Part shown: one piece after another, positions 16,669 through 25,808 of the stretch | Layout: every line of letters begins with the position of its first letter | How positions within the stretch are numbered: position 1 is the stretch's first letter | Source of the DNA: Acinetobacter tandoii DSM 14970 = CIP 107469 | GTDB lineage: Bacteria; Pseudomonadota; Gammaproteobacteria; Pseudomonadales; Moraxellaceae | NCBI RefSeq assembly: GCF_000400735.1 | Contig: NZ_KE007371.1 | Coordinates: 332,702 to 396,701, forward strand | Length of the DNA: 64,000 bases | Reading direction: 5' to 3' | The notes under the pieces: generated by a model | What the model was told of the DNA's origin: nothing | Databases searched by the model: none | The model's input: the letters and a program-made list of their open reading frames with translations, nothing else | Position numbers and translations under genes: made by a program

Positions 16669-18548
16669 CAGACCGCAATATCTGCCAGATTGCCTTTTTG
16701 CTCTAACCAATGTTTACGGTCACCTGAACGCTTCTTGGCCAACAATTTATCCAATAAGCTTGCAGTGAAATGGCTATCGTCTAAATCCAATTGCACCAGA
16801 CGACGGGTATTCGGGTCCATCGTGGTTTCACGTAATTGGCTGGCATTCATTTCACCCAAGCCTTTAAAGCGGGTAATTTGTGGATTCTTGGTTTTGGCTT
16901 TTTTCAGAATCGACTCAAGCTCATCTTCATCTAATGCATAATGCACGTCTTTACCATCGTCAATACGGAACAGCGGTGGCATGGCTACATATAAATGCCC
17001 TTCTTCCACCAAAGTTGGAAAATGCTTCACAAATAGCGCGCACAACAGCGTGGCAATATGTAAACCATCCGAATCGGCATCCGCTAAAATACAAATTTTG
17101 CCATAACGCAGTTCAGATAAATCATCGCTGCCTGGATCGACCCCAATCGCGATCGCAATATCATGTACTTCCTGAGAGGCCAATACTTCATCAGAAGAGA
17201 CTTCCCAAGTATTTAAAATCTTGCCGCGAATTGGCATGATGGCTTGGAAATTTTTATCACGTGCCTGTTTGGCTGAGCCACCCGCAGAATCGCCTTCCAC
17301 AATAAACAGTTCTGAATCTTCTCGGGTTAGCCCGACACAATCCGCCAATTTCCCCGGTAAAGCAGGTCCCGACACGATTTTCTTACGCTCTACTTTTTTC
17401 GCAGCTTTTAAACGACGACCTGCTTTGGAAATCGCCATTTCTGCCAGTTGCATGGCAATTTCAGAATGCTGGTTCAACCACAATGCAAAAGCATCTTTGG
17501 CAATATTTTGTACAATACCCGCAGCTTCACGACTGGAAAGTCGCTCTTTGGTTTGTCCTGAAAATTGTGGTTCTTGGAATTTCAGCGACAAAATATAGTT
17601 GACGCCATCCCAAACATCTTCCGCAGACAGTTTCAAGTTACGTGGCAATAAGTTACGTAGCTCACAGAACTCACGTAAAGCATCCGTGACCCCTGAACGC
17701 AAGCCATTGACATGCGTTCCGCCTTGCGCAGTCGGAATCAGGTTGACGTAACTTTCTTGAATTTGCTCACCACCTTCTGCATTCCAGCAAATGGCAAATT
17801 CTGCACTGGCGCGTTCAGCATCTCCAGTAGCGACAAATGCAGGTGCAGGCACTATCTCACGGTCTTCCAGCTCGTCCATTAAGTAATCGACCAGACCATT
17901 TTCAAATTGCCATTCGATTTTCTCATCGTTGATTTCATCAACGTAGATAATCTGTAGCCCTGCCGCTAAAACTGCCTTGGCTTTTAAATTATGTTTGAGT
18001 GCTTTTAGGGCAAATTTAGGTGAATCGAAATATTTCGCTTCTGGCCAAAAACGTACCAAAGTTCCTGTAGCCCGTTTAGGTGCTTTACCCTCTAAAACGT
18101 TTAAAGGTGCAACAGGTTCACCCTGCTCAAATGCCATTTGGTAGAGGTTACCCTGACGCTGTACTTCTACTTCTACACGGGTCGATAAAGCATTTACTAC
18201 CGAGATGCCCACACCATGCAAACCACCCGAAAACTGATAGTTATCGGTACTAAATTTTCCGCCTGCATGCAGTTTGGTTAAAATAATTTCAATCCCACTC
18301 TGCCCATATTCAGGATGAATATCCACGGGCATGCCACGACCATTATCGGCCACAGCCAAAGAGCCATCTTTATACACCGTTACCGTAATTTTATTGGCAT
18401 GCCCCGCCAGTGCTTCGTCCACCGCATTATCAATGACTTCCTGAGCCAAATGGTTCGGACGAGACGTATCGGTATACATCCCCGGACGACGACGGACAGG
18501 GTCCAAACCAGATAAAACTTCAAGCGATTGAGCGGTATATTGAGACAC
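16668..18548 (-). CDS. parE: DNA topoisomerase IV subunit B
   Basis: The 626-residue protein has the GHKL ATPase motifs (EVIDNAVDEALAGHA, DNGRGMPVD, GGLHGVGISVVNALS), the transducer domain, and the TOPRIM metal-binding motifs (FIVEGDSAGGSAKQARD, LADADSDGLHI). Length and the compact C-terminus distinguish ParE from GyrB, which in gammaproteobacteria carries a long insertion. With ParC it decatenates daughter chromosomes. It sits between yqiA (14 bases upstream) and a DUF6714 gene; the yqiA-parE pairing is also found in E. coli. Confidence 0.97.
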   Translation of the reverse strand: MSQYTAQSLEVLSGLDPVRRRPGMYTDTSRPNHLAQEVIDNAVDEALAGHANKITVTVYKDGSLAVADNGRGMPVDIHPEYGQSGIEIILTKLHAGGKFSTDNYQFSGGLHGVGISVVNALSTRVEVEVQRQGNLYQMAFEQGEPVAPLNVLEGKAPKRATGTLVRFWPEAKYFDSPKFALKALKHNLKAKAVLAAGLQIIYVDEINDEKIEWQFENGLVDYLMDELEDREIVPAPAFVATGDAERASAEFAICWNAEGGEQIQESYVNLIPTAQGGTHVNGLRSGVTDALREFCELRNLLPRNLKLSAEDVWDGVNYILSLKFQEPQFSGQTKERLSSREAAGIVQNIAKDAFALWLNQHSEIAMQLAEMAISKAGRRLKAAKKVERKKIVSGPALPGKLADCVGLTREDSELFIVEGDSAGGSAKQARDKNFQAIMPIRGKILNTWEVSSDEVLASQEVHDIAIAIGVDPGSDDLSELRYGKICILADADSDGLHIATLLCALFVKHFPTLVEEGHLYVAMPPLFRIDDGKDVHYALDEDELESILKKAKTKNPQITRFKGLGEMNASQLRETTMDPNTRRLVQLDLDDSHFTASLLDKLLAKKRSGDRKHWLEQKGNLADIAV

Positions 18549-18562
18549 GTTGTACGATTTCC

Positions 18563-19147
18563 TTATAATCTGGAAGACGAAAAAAATTGTAAAATCATGG
18601 GGATTTTAGCAGCAAAATCATCCATTGCATGGTTGCCATGCGCTTCGGTCATGACCCATGCGCGAGGCTGCTGCGACGCATAATAACGTTCCGCTTCACG
18701 ATAATCTAAAACATCGTCGCCTTGTTGTAATAACACCAACACTTTGTCTGCTTGCTGAACATTTGGCACAGCAATCTGTTCTAAATAGTCCAATTGTGCC
18801 TCATCTAAGATCCATTCAGGATGAACCTGATAAGGTAACTGTTGTTGCCCAAATAAATCACGGAACAGTTGCCATGGTCGCATAGCGGGGTTAATCAAAA
18901 CAGCGGGCAGAGCATGCCTTGCGACCAATTGTGTCGCATAAAAGCCCCCCAGACTACTGCCGATCAAAGCGACATCTGGATAGTTCAGCACCAAATCCTG
19001 TAACACTTGCAGGGCTTGCTCAGGCGGCATATTTAAGTCGGGCACATGGACCGTCAATTCATCATCTTGCGCACAATACTGTTGTAACTGCTGTGCTTTG
19101 ATTGATTTTGGACTACTTTGAAAGCCATGGATATAAATAATATTCAT
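18563..19147 (-). CDS. yqiA: YqiA-type esterase
   Basis: The 194-residue alpha/beta hydrolase begins MNIIYIHGFQSSPKS, has the nucleophile elbow GSSLGGFYA (residues about 63-71), Asp in QQGDDVLDY and His in EAHGNHAMDDF, a full catalytic triad. It matches the YqiA/UPF0227 type, which cleaves short acyl esters. It stands directly upstream of parE on the same strand and probably leads that transcript. Confidence 0.9.
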   Translation of the reverse strand: MNIIYIHGFQSSPKSIKAQQLQQYCAQDDELTVHVPDLNMPPEQALQVLQDLVLNYPDVALIGSSLGGFYATQLVARHALPAVLINPAMRPWQLFRDLFGQQQLPYQVHPEWILDEAQLDYLEQIAVPNVQQADKVLVLLQQGDDVLDYREAERYYASQQPRAWVMTEAHGNHAMDDFAAKIPMILQFFSSSRL

Positions 19148-19390
19148 ATTTTCTGGTTACGTAGGTTATCCCTTCATCTATTTTTCATCATTCTGACGCA
19201 GGATTATTCTAAATTCGTCGAAAGCCTCGAATTGTTAGACAAAATAAGCCCTATTTCATGATATTCATCGGTATTTTAAAATTATTCGAGTGGTACTCGA
19301 TATGATGAAAACTGAAAAAAGTTATACCTCTATCTTAATCAAAATGAAAGCGTTGAGATGAGACAAACAAAGCATCAAGGATAACAACAA

Positions 19391-20722
19391 ATGCCGAGTT
19401 TAACACCGCTGCATGAAACTTATTGTAAATGGGACCGCACGCCACCCAGCCAAGCCGACTTACTGGAAGGTCTAGCCCAATTACTCAGTACGCCACTTAA
19501 CAATGTGGTGCAAGATTTTATGCGTACTATTCAGCGGGAAATCTTCTCAAGTATTTTTGGTCTTGATGAACAAGAATTCAAAAATTTACAAAATCGACCA
19601 CAAATTGCTCGATTTAACCGCTTAAGTATGAGTTTATTAGAAAATTATGGACATTATCTTTTAGCCCCAGGCCTACGCCAGATTATTGAGAAATACCCAA
19701 AACTGCATGAAAAACCACTTACTCCAACTCTGCATTTTTTAGTCGGTGCGGTGAATGGTGTATTGGGTGACTATTTGCTGAAATATCATAATCCGATGGC
19801 ACTACCGATGGTGCTCTATGATCACTACGGTGAAATCCAACGTGGAGATTTATCGGGTCGGGTGGTCCTTTTTGTGCATGGTTTGTGTATGAACCATCTT
19901 GACTGGACCAACCGTAATAATGGCGGTTTTGGAGAAAAACTGCTAGCACAACGTGACCACAACACCATGTTGTATTTAAACTACAACACAGGCCGTCGTA
20001 TTTCAGCCAATGGACGCAGCCTCGCCAATACCTTAGAAGATCTGATTCAGCGTAACCCGCGCATTACCAGTATTGATATTATTGGACATAGTATGGGTGG
20101 ACTAGTTGCCCGCAGTGCCTTGTTCTATGGCAAACAAAATATGCATCAATGGCTGCACATGGTCGAAAATTTAGTTTGTCTAGGCTCTCCGCATCATGGT
20201 GCAGTACTGGAACGGTTTGGTTTTGCAGTTCAAGAAAAACTGGGGCGCTTTCCGATTGTGAAATTAGTCGGGCATCTGGTGAATATTCGTAGTAATGGCA
20301 TTTTAGATTTACGTTATGGCAGTGTGCGCGATGACGATTGGGAGCATAATGAAGCACGGATTGGTTTCTTTGACGATAACCGTAAACCTGCTCCCCTACC
20401 TTCGCATATCAATACCTATTTGGTCGCGGGCACACTCGAATTCGAACACCGTAAAAACAAAACCCTAAAAGTGATTGGCGATTATTTGGTCAGTGTAAAA
20501 AGTGCCTTAGGTGAACATCCTAATCCGCGTTTTCAATTGAAATTGCCCGAATCACATAAAGCCATTTTTTACGGTCTGAATCATTTAGAAATTCAATATC
20601 ACTCCAGCGTGGCAGAACAAATCGTGCATTGGTTCTATCCTGAAAAAGCACAACATCACCAACTGCATGCTCATGAACATATGATTGGTTTAGATGATTT
20701 TGAAGGCATTGCCCTGACCTGA
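19391..20722 (+). CDS. Lipase-like alpha/beta hydrolase (443 aa)
   Basis: The protein has a helical N-terminal part of about 150 residues and then a hydrolase core: VLFVHGLCMNHLDW, the nucleophile elbow IGHSMGGLVARSAL and CLGSPHHGAVLERFG, the last typical of PGAP1/triacylglycerol-lipase-like enzymes. A plausible catalytic His is in GLNHLEIQYHSSV near residue 400. No signal peptide is seen, so it is probably cytoplasmic or membrane-associated. Start ATG 19391 follows AAGGAT. Substrate unknown. Monocistronic, with a strong terminator. Confidence 0.85.
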   Translation: MPSLTPLHETYCKWDRTPPSQADLLEGLAQLLSTPLNNVVQDFMRTIQREIFSSIFGLDEQEFKNLQNRPQIARFNRLSMSLLENYGHYLLAPGLRQIIEKYPKLHEKPLTPTLHFLVGAVNGVLGDYLLKYHNPMALPMVLYDHYGEIQRGDLSGRVVLFVHGLCMNHLDWTNRNNGGFGEKLLAQRDHNTMLYLNYNTGRRISANGRSLANTLEDLIQRNPRITSIDIIGHSMGGLVARSALFYGKQNMHQWLHMVENLVCLGSPHHGAVLERFGFAVQEKLGRFPIVKLVGHLVNIRSNGILDLRYGSVRDDDWEHNEARIGFFDDNRKPAPLPSHINTYLVAGTLEFEHRKNKTLKVIGDYLVSVKSALGEHPNPRFQLKLPESHKAIFYGLNHLEIQYHSSVAEQIVHWFYPEKAQHHQLHAHEHMIGLDDFEGIALT

Positions 20723-20730
20723 TACCACAT

Positions 20731-20760
20731 AAAAAAAGCCAACAACTGTTGGCTTTTTTT
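20731..20760. terminator. Bidirectional intrinsic terminator
   Basis: Fourteen-bp stem AAAAAAAGCCAACA / TGTTGGCTTTTTTT between the convergent hydrolase and dsbB genes. Confidence 0.9.
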
Positions 20761-20783
20761 ATGTCTATTGGACAAAGTCGCTA

Positions 20784-21299
20784 TTATTTTTTCGCTTTCG
20801 CTGCAGTTGGATAACGGCGCACCAATTGCCACAGACTCACCACGGTCAATACCACGAAAAATAACAATGACCATACAGGCAAAGACTGTCCCAAGAAGGT
20901 CCAGTCAATCACTGCACACTCACCTGAACCCGTCAGCACTTGCGCCAAGACGCTTTTCAGCGGCAAGGCATCAATCAGATAATTTAGTCCTGGACCACAG
21001 CTCGGCACCTGATCGGGCGGCAAATTCTGTAACCAAACATGGCGTGCTGCAACACCTGCCGACCATAAAATAGACAAGCTACCGAGTAAGGCATAAATGC
21101 GTTTTCCCACCGTAGACTTTGGATTATGAATCAATGCAATCAGGGAAATAAAACCTAACCCCATTAAACCCACTCGCTGAAAGACGCACAATGGGCATGG
21201 AGACAAACCTTGGACATGTTCGAGATACAGCGCAAACGCCATACCCACAATACTGGCAATCACTAAAAACCCGCTCACGAAGCGAAAACTCCATTGCAT
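20784..21299 (-). CDS. dsbB: Disulfide bond formation protein B
   Basis: The 171-residue four-helix membrane protein has the first periplasmic cysteine pair in SPCPLCVFQR and the second pair in VPSCGPG and SGECAV, the four cysteines needed to pass electrons from DsbA to quinone. ATG 21299 is chosen over a TTG two codons upstream. It follows gshA by 18 bases on the same strand, so a glutathione and a disulfide gene are probably co-expressed. Confidence 0.95.
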   Translation of the reverse strand: MQWSFRFVSGFLVIASIVGMAFALYLEHVQGLSPCPLCVFQRVGLMGLGFISLIALIHNPKSTVGKRIYALLGSLSILWSAGVAARHVWLQNLPPDQVPSCGPGLNYLIDALPLKSVLAQVLTGSGECAVIDWTFLGQSLPVWSLLFFVVLTVVSLWQLVRRYPTAAKAKK

Positions 21300-21317
21300 G
21301 GTCAAACCTCTTAATTT

Positions 21318-22895
21318 TTATCGATAATGTGCAAGATATTCGTCAAAACTGATGTCAGTATCTTGTTCAAGTTGTTGTTGCTGTTGTAGCGATGTCTGTG
21401 CCAGTTCATCAAAATAGGCCTGTGTTTCAGGGTTTAATTGATGCTGTTCATACACTGCCGCATGTTGTTGAGCCATCACGCTACCAAAATTCCACGTTCC
21501 ACCATGGGTCAAAGTATCTGCGATCACCTGTGCTGAAAGGGTATGATCAACCTCATCAATACGTTGTTGCATCAGTTGTAAAGCTTGAACATACAACTGC
21601 GTGGTATTGGCTTGATCTAGCAATTCTGCGAAGGGTTGCATCGCATCCAGATGTTTTTGACACCAAGCTTCAATCTGGTAATCCTGTCCATCTTCCACAA
21701 TGTGTGCATTCGGTGCACGCCCCCGATTGACCACTTCAGCCTGATTCTGTTCAATCTGCTCTTGCTCAGCATCTAACAACGCAGGACTGTCTTGTAATAA
21801 ACAATACAATGCCAAGACTTCCAGAAAACCAGCGCTGCTTTCATCAATCCCAATCGGACTATACGGATTCACATCCACCGCACGCAGCTCGACATAGCCC
21901 ACACCACGATTCGCTAAAGCTTCCGAAGGCGTTTCACCGGCCTGAGGCACCTGCTTTGGTCGCACTAGACTGTAGTACTCATTTTCAATTTGCAGGACAT
22001 GGTCATTAATTTGGGTTGGCTCACCTTGCGCATCATTTAACCCTAAACGGCTAAAGTCTGCATACGGAGTTTTGACCGCTTTTTGTAAACCGTCTAAATA
22101 GCCCTGAATGTCATTATAGTGAATGCCAAGTTGCTTCTGCGCTGAATTCTGATAACCAAAACGTCCCATGCGCAAAGCAGTGGCATAAGGCAAATATAAG
22201 GTCCCTTTTAACAACGGCAGCAAATGATGCTCACGCCCCGTCATAAAGCATTTACACACTGACGGGCTCGCACCCAGCAAAAACATCACCAACGGCGTTA
22301 AACGAATAAAATTCCGAATTAAGCCAAAATAACGATGGCTACGGTAATCTTGTGCAGAGAGTTGGCGTAAATGAGGATCGGTTTCTTGTTGTTGTAATGC
22401 ACTAAATAAGCGGTCTGGGAAAGATAAATTATAATGTACCCCAGAAATGGTCTGCATACGGCGACCATAACGGATGCCTAAACCATGACGGTATAATGTC
22501 TTGAAACGGCCAATATTAGAACTGCCATATTGTGCCAAACGAATGTTGTCTTCCTCATTGTCCAACATACAAGGCATCGACAAAGGCCAAAGTCTTTCTT
22601 CGTTCTCTAAGTGACGATGCACCACAGCATGAATATCGGTCAAATAAGACAAGGTTTTGGCAATACTGTCTTGTGGAGGAGTAATAAACTCCATCAAGGC
22701 TTCTGAATAATCGGTGGTGATATGCGGATGGGTCAATGCCGATCCCAACGCTTTAGGATGATCGGCCTGCGATAAAAAACCATTACTTTGCATACGCAAA
22801 CTTTCACGTTCTATACCACGCAACATCCCTTGTAACAGCGAAGAATCCACCCAAGTCGGAAGTACAGCTTGAGAGGTCGATTCGGGTTGATTCAT
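21318..22895 (-). CDS. gshA: Glutamate-cysteine ligase
   Basis: The 525-residue enzyme has the class I GshA motifs: GIERESLRM near the N-terminus, TTDYSEALMEFITPP, ISGVHYNLSFPDRLF and GVGYVELRAVDVNPYSPIGID. It makes gamma-glutamylcysteine, the committed step of glutathione synthesis. Two close ATGs exist (22901 and 22895); the second has the GAG element at a better distance. It heads a two-gene run with dsbB. Confidence 0.96.
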   Translation of the reverse strand: MNQPESTSQAVLPTWVDSSLLQGMLRGIERESLRMQSNGFLSQADHPKALGSALTHPHITTDYSEALMEFITPPQDSIAKTLSYLTDIHAVVHRHLENEERLWPLSMPCMLDNEEDNIRLAQYGSSNIGRFKTLYRHGLGIRYGRRMQTISGVHYNLSFPDRLFSALQQQETDPHLRQLSAQDYRSHRYFGLIRNFIRLTPLVMFLLGASPSVCKCFMTGREHHLLPLLKGTLYLPYATALRMGRFGYQNSAQKQLGIHYNDIQGYLDGLQKAVKTPYADFSRLGLNDAQGEPTQINDHVLQIENEYYSLVRPKQVPQAGETPSEALANRGVGYVELRAVDVNPYSPIGIDESSAGFLEVLALYCLLQDSPALLDAEQEQIEQNQAEVVNRGRAPNAHIVEDGQDYQIEAWCQKHLDAMQPFAELLDQANTTQLYVQALQLMQQRIDEVDHTLSAQVIADTLTHGGTWNFGSVMAQQHAAVYEQHQLNPETQAYFDELAQTSLQQQQQLEQDTDISFDEYLAHYR

Positions 22896-23211
22896 TATCA
22901 TCTCGCTTTTTGGAAGAACTACTAAAATAAAATCATCAGTTTATATCAGTCTACTGTGATTTGATGCCACCACATGACACGCTGTCTATTTTTCAAACAG
23001 ATTCGCAACATTTGCTGCTTCTGTCAAAAAGATCCACTAAATCAGATCAGTAGCATTAATATGGGTAACATCGCTTATGTTCAACGGGTCAATATAAAAA
23101 TTTCTGAAAAAGTGCACCTATTGCGGCAATTTTTTATCACAAAGTTACTCTATAAGACACCCAAAAAATATGATTTTATGGAAGAATAAGTGCTAAGGAT
23201 CTGTAATAAAA
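22896..23211. other. Intergenic region (316 bp) between divergent gshA and DUF924 genes
   Basis: AT-rich; no gene, RNA or clear operator is supported. It must contain the gshA and DUF924 gene promoters; TATAAG near 23150 is a possible -10 for the rightward gene. The 71-codon open frame here has no ribosome site or protein-like composition. Confidence 0.5.
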
Positions 23212-23751
23212 ATGAATTATCAGGATATTTTAAACTTTTGGTTTGCCCCCGAAACCCAACCGCACTGGTTTGCCAAAAGCAGCGAATTTGATCGAATGTT
23301 AGCAGAAAAGTTTGGCCAGATACATCAGCAAGCTGCTTTAGCTGAACTGTGGGAATGGCGTCAACAGCCTGAAGGGCGTCTTGCCGAAGTGATTATTCTA
23401 GATCAATTTTCCCGCAATTTATTTCGTGATCAAGCACAGGCCTTTGCGCAAGATGGACTTGCGTTAGGGTTGGCACAAGAAGCCATTTTAGGTCAACATG
23501 ACTTAAAACTTAGCCCAGAACACCGTTATTTCTTATATATGCCTTTTATGCACAGCGAGTCGCAACGTGTACATGAATTTGGGTTAAAATTATTTGAACA
23601 ATTGGGACATCCGATTGCCTTAGAATTTGAACGACAACATAAAGCTATTATTGACCGATTTGGACGCTATCCACACCGAAATCACATTCTAGGACGATCA
23701 TCTAGCGCTGAAGAATTAGAATTTTTGACACAACCAAATAGCCATTTTTAA
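23212..23751 (+). CDS. DUF924 family protein
   Basis: The 179-residue protein has the DUF924 signature set: ILNFWFAPETQPHWFAKSSEFDRML at the start, VIILDQFSRNLFRDQAQAFAQD in the middle, YFLYMPFMHSESQ, and RFGRYPHRNHILGR near the end. The fold is an all-helical TPR-like one; no biochemical role is established. A weak AAGGA lies upstream of ATG 23212. It is followed by a lipoprotein gene 58 bases downstream on the same strand. Confidence 0.93.
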   Translation: MNYQDILNFWFAPETQPHWFAKSSEFDRMLAEKFGQIHQQAALAELWEWRQQPEGRLAEVIILDQFSRNLFRDQAQAFAQDGLALGLAQEAILGQHDLKLSPEHRYFLYMPFMHSESQRVHEFGLKLFEQLGHPIALEFERQHKAIIDRFGRYPHRNHILGRSSSAEELEFLTQPNSHF

Positions 23752-23809
23752 CCCTGAGTGGTGTGTCTTCTTTCTCCCCTATTTCATCAGCAGTCTGCGG
23801 AGTATACAC

Positions 23810-24388
23810 ATGAAAACTAAGCTTATTGCCCTGACACTTATCACACTTGCACTGGCGGGCTGTGCGTCTACACCATCCAAACCTCGAACCTTTGATCAGT
23901 TGGGACGGTTTAATACCTATCCCATGAATACGCAGACCTATCGGATCAGTTTTGAAGCCGACCCCAACATGAACTATGGCGTCGCGGAAGAAATTACCTT
24001 GGTCAAAGCGGCCCAAACCACGGTCAAAAATGGCTTTCGCTATTTTAAAGTGTTGGATGATCCCAGTAATTTGACCAATAAACCCCCTCGTCAAGCGGTG
24101 GTGTATCACTCACCATCTTTCTACCCTTATGGTTACTATCCTCGTGGCTATTATCGCCGCTATCCAGGATATTGGCCTGACCCATTTTACGATACACCAC
24201 AGGTGGTGAATATTGACCCTGTACAAGTCTCGTATACCATTGAGTGTTTTAAAGAAAAAGACAAAGTACCTAGCGATGCTTTTGATGCCACACTCATCTT
24301 ACAGTCTTTGGGAAAAAAATATGGACTGACCTCTACAGGCGAGGTCATTCAACCACAACCCGAAGTATCTGCTCCAACCCAAAAATAA
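23810..24388 (+). CDS. CC0125/CC1285-type lipoprotein with aromatic-rich insert
   Basis: The 192-residue protein has a lipoprotein signal (lipobox LAGC, Cys18). Residues 43-80 (YRISFEADPNMNYGVAEEITLVKAAQTTVKNGFRYFKV) match the conserved part of small CC0125-type lipoproteins. Residues about 99-130 are packed with Tyr, Pro, Phe and Arg (for example YPYGYYPRGYYRRYPGYW), a low-complexity surface or cell-wall-contact segment. Function unknown. ATG 23810 begins the signal peptide. Same strand as the DUF445 gene 15 bases downstream, so probably one transcript. Confidence 0.82.
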   Translation: MKTKLIALTLITLALAGCASTPSKPRTFDQLGRFNTYPMNTQTYRISFEADPNMNYGVAEEITLVKAAQTTVKNGFRYFKVLDDPSNLTNKPPRQAVVYHSPSFYPYGYYPRGYYRRYPGYWPDPFYDTPQVVNIDPVQVSYTIECFKEKDKVPSDAFDATLILQSLGKKYGLTSTGEVIQPQPEVSAPTQK

Positions 24389-24403
24389 GATTAGGACAAT
24401 TCT

Positions 24404-25708
24404 ATGCATGTAGCGACCACCAGTTCTGAAAGCTTACAACGAAGTAAACGCTTCGCAAATATCGCTTTATTGCTGGCGGTCATGACATGGATTGTGCTCA
24501 TGGTGCTCGCCAAATTCATACCTGAGTATACATGGCTGATTCATATTTTCATGTTGTCCGCAGAAGCTGGCGTTGTCGGTGGGTTGGCAGACTGGTATGC
24601 CATCACCGTGTTGTTCCGCAATCCTTTTGGCAAAATGCCAATTCCCAATTTTTTGCGTGACCATACCGAAATTATTCCACGTAACAAGGCGCGTATTGCC
24701 GAGTCTATGGGGCGTTTTGTCCAAGAGAATTTTCTTTCCCCTCAAGTGGTCGAACGCAGTCTCAAGAATATCGACTTGAGTCTGGCAGTGGGTCAATGGT
24801 TAGCCAATCCTCACAACAACACGCAAGTCACGCAAGTGATTCAGCAAACCGTCCCGAAAATCTTTGACTTTGTTGGGCAAGAGCAGATTGGTCGCTTTAT
24901 TCAAAACAATAGTGTGCAATGGGTGCGCAATACCAATATCAACATGCTGGCCAGTGAAATGCTGCGTGCGGTCATTGAAAATGACTTCCACCAAGATGTA
25001 TTGCAACGTGGCCTAGATATCGTGCATGACTGGATGATCAACCATCCAGAGCAAACCCGCGAACTCACGCAAAAGCTGTTTAAAGAACTTGGGGTCTCTA
25101 AATTGGCCAAAGGTGCCAGTTGGATTGGGATTGATGTGCAACAACGCACTATTGACTCACTGATTGAACGGGTAGAATCCATGCTCGCCAATCCAGAGCA
25201 TCCTTGGCGACAACAGATTGAAGAAACAGCCCAAGAACTGATGCTGCAATTAACCGATCGGAACAGTGTCGCAAGCCAACGCTTAAATCAGGGTAAAGAT
25301 GCCTTACTAGATAGCCCTCAAGTGCTGAATTTTATTCGCGGTGCGGTAGTGATTTTATGTGATGCCATCAAAGCAGATTTGATGCAGCCTGATTCAGGTA
25401 TTGCAGCCAACCTACGCGTGGCAATTCAACAGGTTGGAGAGAATATCATTGCCAATCAGGCTGTTCGCCAGTTATTAAATGATCGCATGAGCGGTTTGGC
25501 GGTTAATTTGAGTGATCAATACAGTGAAAAAGTGATTCGTTTTATTAGCGAACGCATTCATGAATGGGACTCACGCGAGATGATTGGTAAAATTGAAAAT
25601 GAGGTCGGTGGCGACCTGCATATGATTCGCGTGAATGGCGTGGTGGTGGGTGCCTTTATTGGTCTCGCACTGGGGATTATTCGTGCTGTGGTCGATTATT
25701 TGCTCTAG
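24404..25708 (+). CDS. DUF445 family membrane protein
   Basis: The 434-residue protein has two N-terminal membrane helices (IALLLAVMTWIVLMVLAKF and WLIHIFMLSAEAGVVGGLADWYAITVLF), the invariant GGLADWYAITVLFRNPFG motif, a long helical soluble part, and a C-terminal helix (GVVVGAFIGLALGIIRAVVDYLL). This is the DUF445/YjiN layout; function is unknown. It follows the lipoprotein gene closely. Confidence 0.93.
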   Translation: MHVATTSSESLQRSKRFANIALLLAVMTWIVLMVLAKFIPEYTWLIHIFMLSAEAGVVGGLADWYAITVLFRNPFGKMPIPNFLRDHTEIIPRNKARIAESMGRFVQENFLSPQVVERSLKNIDLSLAVGQWLANPHNNTQVTQVIQQTVPKIFDFVGQEQIGRFIQNNSVQWVRNTNINMLASEMLRAVIENDFHQDVLQRGLDIVHDWMINHPEQTRELTQKLFKELGVSKLAKGASWIGIDVQQRTIDSLIERVESMLANPEHPWRQQIEETAQELMLQLTDRNSVASQRLNQGKDALLDSPQVLNFIRGAVVILCDAIKADLMQPDSGIAANLRVAIQQVGENIIANQAVRQLLNDRMSGLAVNLSDQYSEKVIRFISERIHEWDSREMIGKIENEVGGDLHMIRVNGVVVGAFIGLALGIIRAVVDYLL

Positions 25709-25808
25709 TTTACGACACGGTTCAGACAAAGAAAAAATAGATTTAAACTTGTACAAACCTTGCAACATGCTAAATTAAATCGGTTTATTCTTCCTTGAGT
25801 CTGCGGTC

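Noticed and set aside
19286..19300. TCGAGT-GGT-ACTCGA inverted repeat before the large hydrolase gene
   Set aside because: Only six-bp arms; expected by chance in a region of this size, so not listed as an operator.
22974..23189. 71-codon frame before the DUF924 gene
   Set aside because: No ribosome site, Cys/Lys-rich chance sequence, and it fills a region expected to be promoter.
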